NCBI GenBank assembly: GCA_018881555.1
Contig: JACAXG010000002.1
Span: 22,643,183 to 22,707,182, forward strand
Direction: 5' to 3'
DNA from: Amblyornis subalaris
Lineage: Eukaryota > Chordata > Aves > Passeriformes > Ptilonorhynchidae
DNA length: 64,000 nucleotides
Of the stretch, positions 48,901 to 62,225 are shown piece after piece; position 1 is the first letter of the stretch, and every line of letters begins with the position of its first letter. The notes under the pieces were generated by a model. The model was given only the letters and a program-made list of their open reading frames with translations, was not told where the DNA came from and ran no database searches. The position numbers were made by a program, and so were the translations under genes.

Positions 48901-51900
48901 AGCATGATTGCAAATGCTTTTAAAATGCTTTAAAGAATACCAGCAGCTTTTTTAGTACAACTGCAAAACACTAAGAAGCATAAAGTGCTCATTTGAGTAA
49001 TTCNTATTTTTCCAGCTCCACTCTAAATGCACATAGCATTCTTATCACATGACAGAAAAAAAAAAATCATGCTTTACTGTATTTTCAGTCAGCATTATCA
49101 TTTCAGAGGTGCAGCAAGAACCATACTCTCCACAAGGATACTNAGATTGCCAGCTAATACTTCTCATACAAAACAGTAACATAATTATTAATAACAATCT
49201 ACTGAATTACTGTCATCTGAAGAACCACAACGGAGTAAGTTAGTACACAATAACAGTAATAATCTTGTTTACACCAATAATTATTGGATTGTTTAGTAAT
49301 ATCCTATGCGGTAAGGTGGAGCAAGACAGTCGCTGCACTAGATTTGGTATCTTCAACTACATGGAACACAAACAACAATTCCCATTCCGCACTGTTTGTG
49401 GCTGAAAGATGAGAGTTTGACTGTTTGGCTGAGAAATATTTTTTACCCCAAACCAGATGTTATGGTTTGGAAAGCTGACCAACTCTTGCATGGTCAGCTG
49501 CACTTTGGTCATGTGCTCCTGCCAGCAATTTAGTCACGATGGAATGCTTTTCTAATTACAAATGTGTAATTCACCTTAATACTAGTATTGGGTGCAAATA
49601 TACTTGCAGCACAGAAAACCATATTGTCTGATTCTATGACAATATCTCCAAAAATGTGCATGGTTCGTCTTCTCTAATTTTACATCAAAACAAGAGTTGA
49701 TACCTAAGAGAAAAACACATCACTACACATCTCAAACAAACATCAATCTTACGACTCTGGTAAACCACCATTTTAGACTCGACCTGTGGGTCCCTGGGTC
49801 AGAGCACTGTATTCAGCCTCATTCANGTGCAGTGTTGTGTCCCCAGTGCTCCTGGGGAGCTGCTGCCTGAAACACCAGTCTGAAACACCACAGGCTGTGG
49901 AGGCATCTCCAGATTTTGTCAGTGCTGCCTGTCTACTGAATGAACGACACAAGTACACTGCCAACAAGGAATTGTTTGTGCATAACCTGCTAATGATTTG
50001 GAAGATGTGGACCAATGAGCCTGACCTACCCTTACTCTGTGAGGAGAGAGAAAAATTGCTACACACAGGAAATAGTAAGATATACTGAGAAACACTTAAA
50101 AGTGCAGCAGGTTGCAAACAGAAAAGTTCAGTCTACAACAGCAACAAGAAACATGAAAAAAATTCCAGGCACTATTATGAATTAATTTTATGTAGAAATG
50201 TTTCCTCTATGATAGTCCTGAATGATCATATTTTTTTTGTTACAATGGGTATTGCATTGATTTTCCCCCTTTTCTTCCTGTTGACCAAATAATGCCAGAA
50301 ATGAGAAGTTATATTTCAGTCTTTGAAATTTATATACCATCATCAATAGAGCATCAATTTAAGACAAATTAAAACAACCAAGTTTTATTTAAAACAGAAA
50401 AAATCTGTTTTACAGGACAAATTTCTTCTCCTTAGTACGTTATAAAAATATAGTAATACAGGACAATACTTCAAAGCTATTTAAAACAGCCTTTCATAAA
50501 AGCTGATCACAATCACAGAGAACATTCTTGCAAATGCATTACTACATACAAAAGTAGACAACCATAACATATATATCCAAAAAAAATCCAAACCTCAAAA
50601 CCTATGTATGCCCATCTTTCCTTTTTTTTTTTTAATTCCAATTAAAACCCCATCCCTTTATCCAGAAAGATCTTTTGTTCTCTTATGGAAAATCTTGCAA
50701 ACAGAAAATGCTTTATCAATCCAGATCTTTGTGTTGCTGATAACACAAACAGAAACAAGTCTAGAACTTTAGGCCAAGATTGCTTAGATANCACAGAAAA
50801 GGTGGAAGGAAGACACTTGTTCTTCAGCTATCTGCTTCACTGCAAGTCTTTCCAATGCCACTGCATTAGAGGCACGACAAGCAGTGAAGGGATAAATATG
50901 GTCTGCAGCTGTGGAAGGAGTGTCCTCTGCCAACAGAATCTCTCCCAAAAAAGCTGGTCTAACTATACCAGTCTTTCTGTGAGATAAAAGCCACTGAGAG
51001 CAAGAACTTGACATTTTTTCCCTAGAAAACACACTTTCACACAAAATTTACTATTAAAATATCCTTTATGCTACTCAACAGTCTTCATGTGTTAGCTCAA
51101 TTTATGCCTAAGTAAAATTTAGTACTTTCTTCCTTTAGAAACTCTGAAAACAAATACTGGATTGTTTTTACNACAGCAACTAGCTTTCCAAAGCAATCTC
51201 TAATGGCTTCTGTTTGCAATTAATTACTTAGAGAATGATGCTATGAAGCTCAACATACTTTCTAGGCATTGAGCATTAACAGATACCCACTCCTACCTAA
51301 CATTCTAGTTTTTGATAAGAACAAATGACAACCATTTTTCATTTTCACACTTGTTGCTAAACACGCTTAATTTTCCATAAAAGAAGTCTTGATAAGCCAG
51401 AGGCCATGCACTGCTCACCAACATCTACACTGAGAATAAAACACAGGGGAAAAATCAATTTTGTATTTTCAGGTTTCGTGATGTTTAATTCCATATACGG
51501 TAGGCGTAACACCTCNCAGGGGCACATATAGCTAGAGATGCTTTCTTCATGCTCATGAACACATGCTCCTCAAGTACCTGTAATCTGATATGCTGATAAC
51601 CCATTCCTACTTTCAGAACTGCCAAGTACAGATCAGTATCACATTTAACTACTTGACTTACAATCCTTCCTGTGTTTTGTTTGTTTGTGTATGGCCCACA
51701 CTGAAATATTAACTCTTTTTAGTTGTCTAAAAATCCTACCGGTTTAAAAGACCCACTTGGATTTACGGCTCAGCATGTTTATAAATTATTACATGGCCTG
51801 TACCTTAAAATTTAATTATCAGAAAAAGGCATGCCACATTTCAATTAATTGTGGGGCAGGAGATGTCCTCACCTGAAGAAGAGGTGCCGAGCATGCCTCG

Positions 51901-53077
51901 GCACAGGGACAGAGTGGTCGGTGTGGCCAAATAGGAAAAAGGTCATTTGCTGTGGCCTTTCTCCTAGAGTTGTACTAGACAGCAAAAGAGAAGCTTTCTG
52001 GGAGCTAAGCAGGAGCTTTATGTTACCACAGCCTACCTTGGAAATATGCACTTTGTCCAAATCCAAGAACAGGGCTAACCTTTATCAACCAGGTTGAAAA
52101 TCACGGCAGCAGGTAAAGCTACAGCTGCAGAACACTCTGTAATCAGATTCAGCAAAAGGAGCACATTACCTGCACCTCTTTTTATAGCCCAACACAGTGA
52201 GAAGCAACATGAGGATGGAGGTCACAAGTTCAGAAGCCATGAAGNCAAGAATGGTTCAAGCCTCAGGGCCAGGACACAACAACATGTGAGCCTCCAAATG
52301 ATTTTAGCAATCAGTAAAGAACCAAGGAGGAGTTCACCCATGACAACAGGTCAAGTAGGCAGTCAGNCTGTGTTGCTCTTTCTGCTCTAGCAGCTGAGTG
52401 TTTCCACAACTGGGTGTCACCAGTGAAATATGACCTTAGGGGGCCGAAAGGGGATTTGACAGAGGCATCAGCACGTATGTGAGGCTGACAGAAAGAGATA
52501 CTTGGGGGCAACTCCNTTCCATTCAGCAAAGCAAGGTCTTTGAGTGGATGTGAGGGCAGATGGCATCCTGACATGATTAGAAGAAAATTCCATTTTTTTC
52601 NTATATAATTATCTTGGATGTGCTGCAGAAAATGGAAAAGTGGGGTATTACCTCACCACAATAAATTACAATGGAGCCAAGGAATTTAGTAACTGTACGC
52701 TGTTTTCTGAGAAAGAAAAAAGAGCAGATATTCCTTACAAATATGGACCAAAATATAATAGAAAATAGGAGGGGAAAAGAGGAAAAATTGCTTGACAATA
52801 TGCCACTTAGATTGTGNGGAATAGGTGAAGTTGTTATTACTGCTAAGACTAAGAGAAGATTGAAGAGAAGAAAAAAGTGAGAATAAATGGTAGATACAAC
52901 ATGCATTAGATACAGCATGCAGACCCTATAGCCTCAAAGCTCTTTTCAGGATTTTCATAGCAAAGTTACCTNCAAAACAAGGAAATAACTTAAGCACTGA
53001 TGAAATACTTCACTTTTATAAAAGTTCTTAAAAGAATCATGACCTGGCTAAGGCATCACAGACAGATACAATGCACT

Positions 53078-53292
53078 CAAATTAGGAAAAATTTCTCACT
53101 AGAAGGGTTGTCAAACATCAGAATAGGCTGTTCAGGGAAGTGGTGAAGTCACCATCCCNGGAAATGTTCAAGAAATGACTAGATGAGGCATTTAGTGCCA
53201 TGGTCTAGTTGATATTGTGGTGCTTGGTCAAAGGTAGGACTTGAGGATCCTGGAGGTCTTTTCCAACCTTAGTGATTCTCTGACTCTATGAA
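53078..53292 (+). mobile_element. CR1 LINE 3'-end fragment
   Basis: TTAGGAAAAATTTCTCACTA, then GTTCAGGGAAGTGGTGAAGT, GAGGCATTTAGTGCCATGGT and GAGGTCTTTTCCAACCTTAG followed by TGATTCTCTGACTCTATGAA follow a CR1 3' tail of the type containing the 'TTAGTGCCATGGTCTAGTT' block. About 215 bp, 5'-truncated. Orientation opposite to FAM184A. Confidence 0.85.
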
Positions 53293-56200
53293 ATACAACC
53301 CAATCTTCAGAATACTTTCAGTTGAGGCAAAAACTCAGGTGCAAAAGTAGCAGATGTGATGTCAAACTAATAAGAAATCCAGATTAAATGGGAAGAGCTA
53401 TATCAAGANAATAGCACAGGACTCTGAGAGATGGGTTGCGTATTCAGTTGAATAACACTAGACATTACTCCTAGTCAGTAGCCAAGATGCCCACTAAAGA
53501 ATGCTGCAGAAGGACAGGCTTTCAGGCCAGATTCAATTCAACTAATCTTCAGGAACAGAACACCTTAGAATTATCTGTACNAGCCTGAACTGAAATAGTT
53601 TTTCCAGCAGGAAAAAGTAGACTTCAAGACCTTGACAGAAAGACAAGAAGCAGCTGGATAGAAATAAAGTGCACCTCTTTACTATAAACCAAATTAGGGG
53701 AGACATCACCATTAATGTTTTGTATGACCTGGCACTTAATTNCCCACTTGGCTACTACATGACATCTATTTCTGAGGGAAATGCTCAGCTGTTCTACACC
53801 GGCATTGCTGTCTCTAATGGAGTTACATAAGTTTACAGGGCTCAGTAATCCAGTTCTGTACATTTATATTGCACCATTCTCAAACAGTGATTTCTGAGCA
53901 ATAAATTACCTGTGTGACTGAGACATTTAATTTTGTTAAGTGCACATAAGTTTGCTTTCTCTGCCAAAGTGTAAAACCAACTTGCAGAATAAGTCAAAAC
54001 AGTTTAATTAGTCTCATTACGACATCAAAAATATTTTCATGATGACAGGTTTCAATACAACACAAGAATACATTGCAGAAAGACTGTTANGAAAAAGGAA
54101 AAAAGTGTTTTGAAAAAGCTTCGAAAGTTACTCAGAATGGGAGCTAATACCAGCAGAAAATAGTTTTAAGTGTTTTGTAATGACTCATTGAAAATCAGCC
54201 CTTATTTTTCAACTCAGCCAATACCTTTAAATCAAGCTAAATGGTCCTAAACCACAAACTTGCTTAACTGAGGAGAGCTCTACCATACCAATGTTATCAA
54301 AATATAACAGTTATGTACTATGCTTCTCANACTACTTCAACACTATGACTTAAAAACTATTTGGTTCATCCCAAATCATCAGTATTGCTTCAGAACTACA
54401 TTACAGAGAAAATACAGACATTGTATTTCCATCTGCTTTAATTACCTGCTAGCCACAGTAAGTTGATCCTTTCCTTTTCCAGTTTCTGTATTTAGTACCA
54501 TCAAATTACATTCTAATGGTCAGTCAAGGCACACTTAATGAAGATGGAATTTTCTTTCCAGTCAAGCTCATTCAGAAATTTCCCTCACTCCCTGTGTATT
54601 TTCAAAAGGAAAAAACACTTTCTAAATCACCACTGCACATTTTATTCCTTTTCTTAACAAAAAGGAAGTCATNTTACTCCTTGAAAGGGCATCCACACAA
54701 GAAAAACAGGCTTTTGTTGCAAAATATGAGAGATGACACTGAAGAAGTGAGTCNTCTTCAGTAGGATCACATGCCTTAAAGGATGACATTCACTGACACT
54801 GAAGTGATGAGAGCCTAAAAGGATGAACCGAAGTTGAAATTTTCTGCAAAATATATTTCAATAACAAATCCATCACACTTAGACATTCTCAATTGAGAGT
54901 GAAAAAAACCCAATCATATAAAAGGAGTAAGATTAGTCAGTTGATTGCATTTGTCTGAAAGCAAAGCATAAGTTTTTCTATNTTGCTCTAAAATCCATCC
55001 TTTTTTTTTTGAAAAGGCCACTATAAGAAATGTCTAACCCAGCCAAAAGAAATTACATTGACATAAATTATATTTTAAGTCTCCCTTTTTTTGCTAGACT
55101 TGGCTAAATTATTCTTCATACAATCTGTACTTCATACATTCATACATTAATCTTCATACACATCTGTACTTTTACTTACTTAAATGTCTTTCTGATGAAA
55201 ATAAAGTNCTGTAGTTAACTGTAGTATATAGAAAAATAAGTCATAACACTCGAAATAATCCATATTCTAAAAAAATTACTGTCCTATTTCCTTCTAAATC
55301 TATTTCCTTGCTTTATCATTCAAGCTGACTTTCACTATAGTTCAAGGCTACAAACTTACTCTTAAATCCTAACCTATTCCATCTTCAAACCTAACCCCCT
55401 ATTAACTTTTACCATCTGAAGTGTCATGTTTTTAAACATTTATTTTTCACTAGATGTTTATGATAAAAATCTGTCTGTCCGTTGACTGGTTTTGGATTTT
55501 TCCACACATGNCTTAGCCAGAAACACATGGCTTTTAAATAACTAAGGGTATGCAAGCCAAGTTGCCCCGCTTTTTAGGAAAAAATAATTTTTGTAGAAGT
55601 ACTCACTAATATTGGGAACTAACTNTAAATATTTAGACTGAAAGGGATTTAGTTTTCCTTTTATTTGGCAAGGGGGCAAGAGAGGAGAGCAGGATGATGT
55701 AGACAGAACAACTGCAGAAATACAAAGTAAAATGAAGCATCTCCGTTTCTAAATCTGCTCTAGAGGATATCCAAAGCAATATTTCTGAGTGCCATCACCT
55801 GAAAATGTCACAAGTACTTTTGGATAATTGTAAAAGAAGTTGCACTAAAGAAAGATGATCTCTTTTCCTCTTAGTTTGCTTGTAAACCTGAAAGCAAGGC
55901 ATAGTCAGCATTATTATCACTCATACATGCTACACATTCTTACCNATGAGTAAGATTCCTCAAGTGTTGAGCTGATGAAAGCATTAGCAAAAGGCTTTTT
56001 CTATTCAGTTTTCACCCCAAAAAAGGGCAGTACTGTANGACGAGCCACAGAAAAGGTCTTCCCAGTTTCCTCTGCCTCATCAAAACAAAGTTCATTTTTG
56101 CCCTCTCNCTGCCTGCAGGTCTTTTCCTCTCAAAGCCTCAGCTATTTTGAGTTTTATTTCCTCAAGAACTCCTGGAGACTACGCAATTCCAGTATCTAGA

Positions 56201-57012
56201 GGTTCCTCACAGCAGAAGAGACCATGCAGATAATATATCACTCAGCCTCTATGGAGCAAAGAAGAAATCTTTATCAGTGTTTTGAAAAGCACACTGGAAA
56301 ACATAATTGATTTTCTACTTTCCAGGCTTGTTTAAGGAAGGAAAGGCATGGAGCTTTCCAAGCAAGTACACAGCTATGCAGGAAAGAAATATTAGTGAAA
56401 AGCATACTCTGCAAGACTCCCAACACAGTATTTTTATCTACAGCATTTTTTTCACTTTCTAGAAGGCATTAAACTACAAATCACCTCCACAAGTTTTAAT
56501 GACAAATGCTGTTTCCAGAATAAATAAAGGAAAGTCCAACCAGAATCATGGCATTTTTAATAACTGCAGAAGAATTTGAGCTGTTTTCCCAGAAATATCA
56601 TACTACTTTGAAGTAATTTCTCTTCCCTTCCTCTGGAAAAAAAAAAATCTAGATTTTAATGAAAAAAAAAAATCATGTTCATACTAAGGATGGATCACTA
56701 ATTTCACTCTTAAAAAAATTTAGGTAATAGAAGCAAAACCATAAAGTAAGCAGAAGGTGGCACAGGCACTTTTGCTTATATACCAGTTGAAAGTCCAAGT
56801 TTATTTCCAAAGCCAAGCCCAAGATGAATCTAGGACAACTTTGTAGTGGCCTACTGGGATACTTTCCAGTAACCTACAGGTATCTATCATGCAATGGAAA
56901 AAAATTGTAATTTCTAGCAACATCTCAGTACTTACACAATACTGGCTATTAGTTTTGACATTTGACACAGCTTTAAGATTCAACACATTGCCTATTACAG
57001 AAACACCATGTA

Positions 57013-58020
57013 TACAGAATCACAGAAGTGCTGAGGTTGAAGGCCCATCTGGAGATCACCTAGTCCAACTTCCCTATGCAAAGCAGGGTCAGCTAGAACA
57101 GACTGTGCCGGACCTTGCTCAAGTGGGTTTTGAGTATCTCCAAGGAAGAAGACTCCTGGGCAACATGTGCCAGAATTTGACCATCCTCACAGCAAAAAAA
57201 AAGAAGAGTTTTCTTATGTTTTTGTTTGTGCCTATTGCCTTATGTTTTCATGAGACACCACTAAGAATATGCCTGCTCAGTCCTCTTTACTCCCCACCAT
57301 CTGGTGTACACACACATTCATAAGATCCCCCTGAGCCTTCNCTTCTCCAGGCTAAACAGTCGCAGCTCTGTGCCTCTCCTACTACGACAGATGGTCCAGT
57401 CCCTTCATCATCTTAGCGGCCTTTTGCTGGACTTGCTCCAGTATGTCCATATCTTTCTCATATGGGGGAGCCTTAGAATTAGACCCAGCACTTGAGGTAT
57501 GTTTCACCAGCACAGAGTAGAGGGGAAGGATCACGTCCCTTGAACTGCTGTGACGCTCGTTCCAGCGCAGTCCAGTGCGCCATTGAGCTTCTCTGCCAAA
57601 GGCACATTGCTGGCCCACATTCAACTTGTGGTCTGTCAGGACCCCAGGGCCTTTCCTGCTAAGCTCTTTCCAGCCAGTCGATTCTAACCACGGACTTGCT
57701 GTGCTGCCCCAAATAGGCCTTCGCATGAGGCTCCTGCCAGTGCATTCCTCCAGCCTGTCCAGCTCGGAATAGCAGCACACCCATCTGTTTTATCAACCAC
57801 TTGTCCCACTTTTGTATTGCCTACAAACTTGCTGAGTGTGCATTCTGTCCCATCACCCAGGTCACTAACAAAGATGTTAAACAGATTGGCCTCTAGGGCA
57901 CACTGTTAGTGACCAGCCTTCAGCTGGGCTTCACACAGCTGACCACAACACAAAGTCCAGAGGTTCAGCCAGATTTTATTACCTTAATGTCTACTTCTCC
58001 AGTACACGCTTNGAGAAAAC
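57013..58020 (-). mobile_element. CR1 LINE fragment, 3' half of ORF2 plus tail
   Basis: On the plus strand the antisense CR1 tail begins at AGAATCACAGAAGTGCTGAG and CATCTGGAGATCACCTAGTC. It continues through GCACAGAGTAGAGGGGAAGG and TTGCTGAGTGTGCATTCTGT to ACTGTTAGTGACCAGCCTTC. The sense strand retains ORF2 text such as VILPLYSVLVKHTS followed by MDILEQVQQKAAKMMKGLDH. 5'-truncated, about 1 kb, with frameshifts. Same orientation as FAM184A. Confidence 0.9.
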
Positions 58021-61000
58021 TCACAGGCACATGACAAAGAACACTGAAAACATAACCAATTTTAGATTTCCTTAAGAAACAGTCCCACAAAAGAGACAGA
58101 CTAAATATATTTTTTCTTGTAGCCTCTAGTCTATCCACTTGAAGTTGGTGTAGTTCCTTCCACCACAAGTTTGCTAAACCATTCAGTAAAAAGTAACAAA
58201 AAAAAAGAAAAAATGTGTATACTGAAGTAGGAAAATTGTAGTATCTCCATTAGAGACCAGCAAGANAATTGATGTCCTGGTAAAAGCATACAATTATACC
58301 ACTTTGTCCTAAAGGATCTCTTTTCATTCATCCCATTAAATACAGTAAGTAGAATCCTGAACACTCAGTCCAACAGCTGTACTTTCTTATTATGGCTATC
58401 CAGTTGAATCCAAACTTCATCAGTGATATAATCTTCTGGAGAGCTACCCTAGTCAATGTTCTTTAAAAGCTGTCTCATGCAATTGCAATAAAGGTTTCTA
58501 CTATTGCTTCTGTTTGGCAGCTGGAATACAAGGAGCNTATTTTAAGAGTACTTATATTGTAAATGATTTGCCAGATTTGCCTCTTTTACAGTACTTACTT
58601 AATTCCACATAAAATGGGAGACATTAACTCCTATTCTTCANGCAATTCATGATACAGGATTCTGTTGTTAAGACTGTTCACAATTTTTCACTTCCAACAA
58701 AAATTGCCCACACCTGATGGGTCAGTCAAATAAAAAGTTTCATTAAGACCTCAAGTTTCGGCTGTGATTAGCCATCCTAAGAGGAAAATCTGTGGTAGCT
58801 AATATGATAANGACAATTAAAGGAAAACCAAGAAGTCTTCTTTCTTCAGTACCTATTATTTCCTTTTTTTAAAATTCAATAAATGAGAAAATAGTGGCAA
58901 TTTTAAATCAAGGAATACATATAAATCAAACATAAGAAGATTTGCAAGAAAAAAAAAAAAATCACTGAGCACTTGTGTGTAACTTCACATTAAATAATTA
59001 GCTCAAGGCCTCCGGTGGGTACAGGTCTGTATCACGCACCTGTCAGTTTATATATATTCAGTCTCTCATACAAACATGCTTAGGTCTGACTACTACTGCA
59101 AAAATCGTCCATTTTTTACACAAAAAGAGAAACAAACAAACAAAAAGCTACATTGGTGGCATATTGCAAAATACACAATCAGTTAAGAGGAAAATGTAAG
59201 AATGATCTATGCAANTCACACATAACGAACACACTGAGAAAGGCACACTTTAAGACTATTCTATGTACAACGCAGCTTTCAGTACACCAGTTGTAATTCC
59301 ATACAATTATAGCTCATGTCTTCACTTGTTAAGAGACAGCATGGAATAATTCGATTTTCAGACTAAAACAATCAACCGTCAACAGCAAATTTGCTAACGT
59401 TTTCAAACACTTTTTCAAAGCTGAATTTCAAATTTAGAGCAAATACCATTTATGCTTTGGTTTGTTGGTAGGTTTTTAACATCACTTTTACACACTAAGC
59501 ATGACTATCTCCAGCAACTGATCCACCACTGCTCCCATTACAATCCGGAAAGGTTCTAATAAATATGAAAGTTTTTGATATTTAGCTCTGTTCTGTTTCC
59601 AGCAGATCCTCTCCCTAATTTTAATCTATAAGAGAATTTCCATTGCTTTCTACCAATGTTTCAAGGGTTAAAAAGACTGTGTACCATAAGGCTTCCAAAA
59701 CAAAATCTCTTCCATNAAAGTGTAACTGTTTTTACAATAAGTTCATTAAAAATGAACAAGTTTGATGCNTAACAACCGGGCTACATACATTTCAGAAATG
59801 TCTCTTTTACAGATGAAAAATAAGTGCTTGCACTTGTTAGCTTTCCACAGTTTTCACTGAGTTCTTAGTATACCTCTTATACTTTGGGCAGTTTCCAATC
59901 ACAGAACCAGACATAAGATACACNGAACTTGCTAATGTTCCGTTTTAATGGCACTTCAATGAATTAGTTGGATACNCTGAGTTGAGTTCTAGTGTATCAT
60001 AATAAATATAGGTGTTCATTCTTCATGCAACTGGAAACAATTATCTCCTCCTGTTACAGACTCACTTGGGATGTACTTGCAACCACACATGAATAGGCTC
60101 GTGCTGGGAGAGGTGTGGCAGTACCAACACCAAATCAAAACCCCTTTTCAATTCTGGCAACCTCTATCAATCAGGTTATGCCAGAAACAAACATTACAAA
60201 TCTGTAGCACAGGAGCTTCAGGCAATTTCCCAAGACAGTTAAATCTTGAGAAACATACTGAAGGAAAAAAAAAAAACTAAAAAAGATTTAGTGACAGATG
60301 TACAAATTCCCCAATCTGCTTCCCTATGAGAAAGAATCCCATTTACCCTCTCACCACCTATCTAGACTATAGCTGACACATCTGCTATATGATTAGACCT
60401 TAAATTGCTGCAAGGAAAACAGGATAGACCAAGGGGCTACTCTCAAGTTGTGTTTTAGTCTCAGAGCTACATTTCCCTTCAGATTTATTTCTTGAATATT
60501 TGCATATCTGATTTTAGCCTTTCAGGTATATAGATCCCTAGTGGTCTTCATTCCACAAAATTATTCCATATACAAAAAAATGAATTTTCTCTCAGCAGAG
60601 CAATATTAGGTTCAGAACTTCCCAGAATAAAAAGTAGTAACACCTAAGATGAAGAAAAGGGTGAAAAAAGTAGTCAACTTATAAACCTGTATCACTGTTT
60701 TTGAATTATCACCAAAATAAGTGGTTTTAAGCAGTATGTTGTTTCAAGATGCAATTTCCTCTTATTTTGAGGANTTGAGATTTTAAGATACTTTGAGCAA
60801 CATCTAGAAATAAAACACGTACCTTAGCAAATTTTATGACAAGACAATTGCATTTCTGAATTTTTAAGATACTTAAAAGCTAAAAATGTGGTTATTNCAG
60901 AACAGAATAAAACCAAATAGAAATCTTGTAAGAATTAATCCATTTTTGTTGTATATTCCCTAAGTCAGCTTTAGAAAAATCAAACATGAACCCCTCTTCC

Positions 61001-62035
61001 AGAGTCCTGGCAAAATTATGAAAATGCTGCTTCTCATTCAAATATTCTCAAACATTTCTTAATTTGATAAGTGACAGAACTCTGAAAAATACCAGTGCCT
61101 GTTTTAATTTTCACTTCTTTGTCCTTTTTATTTATTTTTTTGGCCAGGNTTTTGGGAAGACACTACAAAATGTCACGGCACACACTTCCAGAGAAATGAT
61201 TCACTGCACTTACTTTCCTAGTGTTCAGCAGAATCAATGCTATGGGTGGCCACATCAACTACATAAAACATTTGGGAAATTGTAGTTGAATAAGCTGGGC
61301 CTCTAACGAGAGCTTGCCAGTAGGGGAATGTACTGGTTTGCATAAACCAAGTAAAACTTGGTTGCTGCTGACACCAGTGCCAGTGAGGATAAGACGTGGA
61401 GGCAGCCCTGCGCTCGGTCCCATGGAGAGCAGCGACTGCTGCCCTCCNCTGCGGCCAAGGGGCAACACAGGGCAAGAGAACACTTCAAACCCACCAGAGC
61501 CCACAGGCAAAGCATCAGACAAAACTCCTCTTCACAACAGGAGAGCCTCATAAGTCTTCCAAGAAAAGCACGTACATCCTCACACTTCACTAAATATATA
61601 CAGATGATGTTCTTTGATAAAATCAGTTCTTGAAGACAAACTTAAGACTCCTCTCAATTCTTTGACAAAGCTACTGGGTTTTTATGCTTTGCAGACCAGA
61701 GAATTTTCTTAATTTCTTTCTGTAGCTTTAACAAATTCTTTCTTTTCCTATAAGAATCCCTTTTCTATACATGAGAACAGATGAGGCTGAAGATTAGTAG
61801 CGAATCTAGAGTCGAATATAGCTTGTGAGTCAGGACTTTAGTAAGATTTCCTTTAAGGGAGAAAATTTATCAAAATTTCNCATAGGCATGTACAGAAGCT
61901 AGAGTTTATAATCAGCACATAATTTTCTTTAAACCTACAGTGAAGGCATGTTACTTCTGTCTCCAACTTTACCAAACTAGCAGTTTTTTGAAAGCAGAAA
62001 ATTTTGTTTCCCTCAGGACCAGGGAGCATAGGCCT

Positions 62036-62225
62036 ATAAAAAAGAAAAACAAAAAAAGACAAAAAATTGCCACACAGAGACAAAAAAACCCAAACAAACT
62101 AAACAACCATAACAAAACCCCAACTCAAAGCATTTTGCGATTTCCATTAGAGGAAAATAGTCTATTACACAAAAAGCTTTGTGGAAAAAAAACCAACCCA
62201 AAAAACAACGAACAACCCCTATCCC
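62036..62225. repeat. A/C-rich low-complexity DNA
   Basis: A-runs mixed with ACAA, AACC and CCCAA words in two blocks around 62036-62125 and 62185-62225. No fixed unit, hence not a telomere-like repeat. Confidence 0.7.

Noticed and set aside
57382..57780. 132-codon minus-strand open frame as a gene
   Set aside because: It is the remnant of CR1 ORF2, not a host gene.
62036..62225. A/C-rich DNA as interstitial telomere repeat
   Set aside because: No regular CCCTAA or TTAGGG unit; just low-complexity A and C words.
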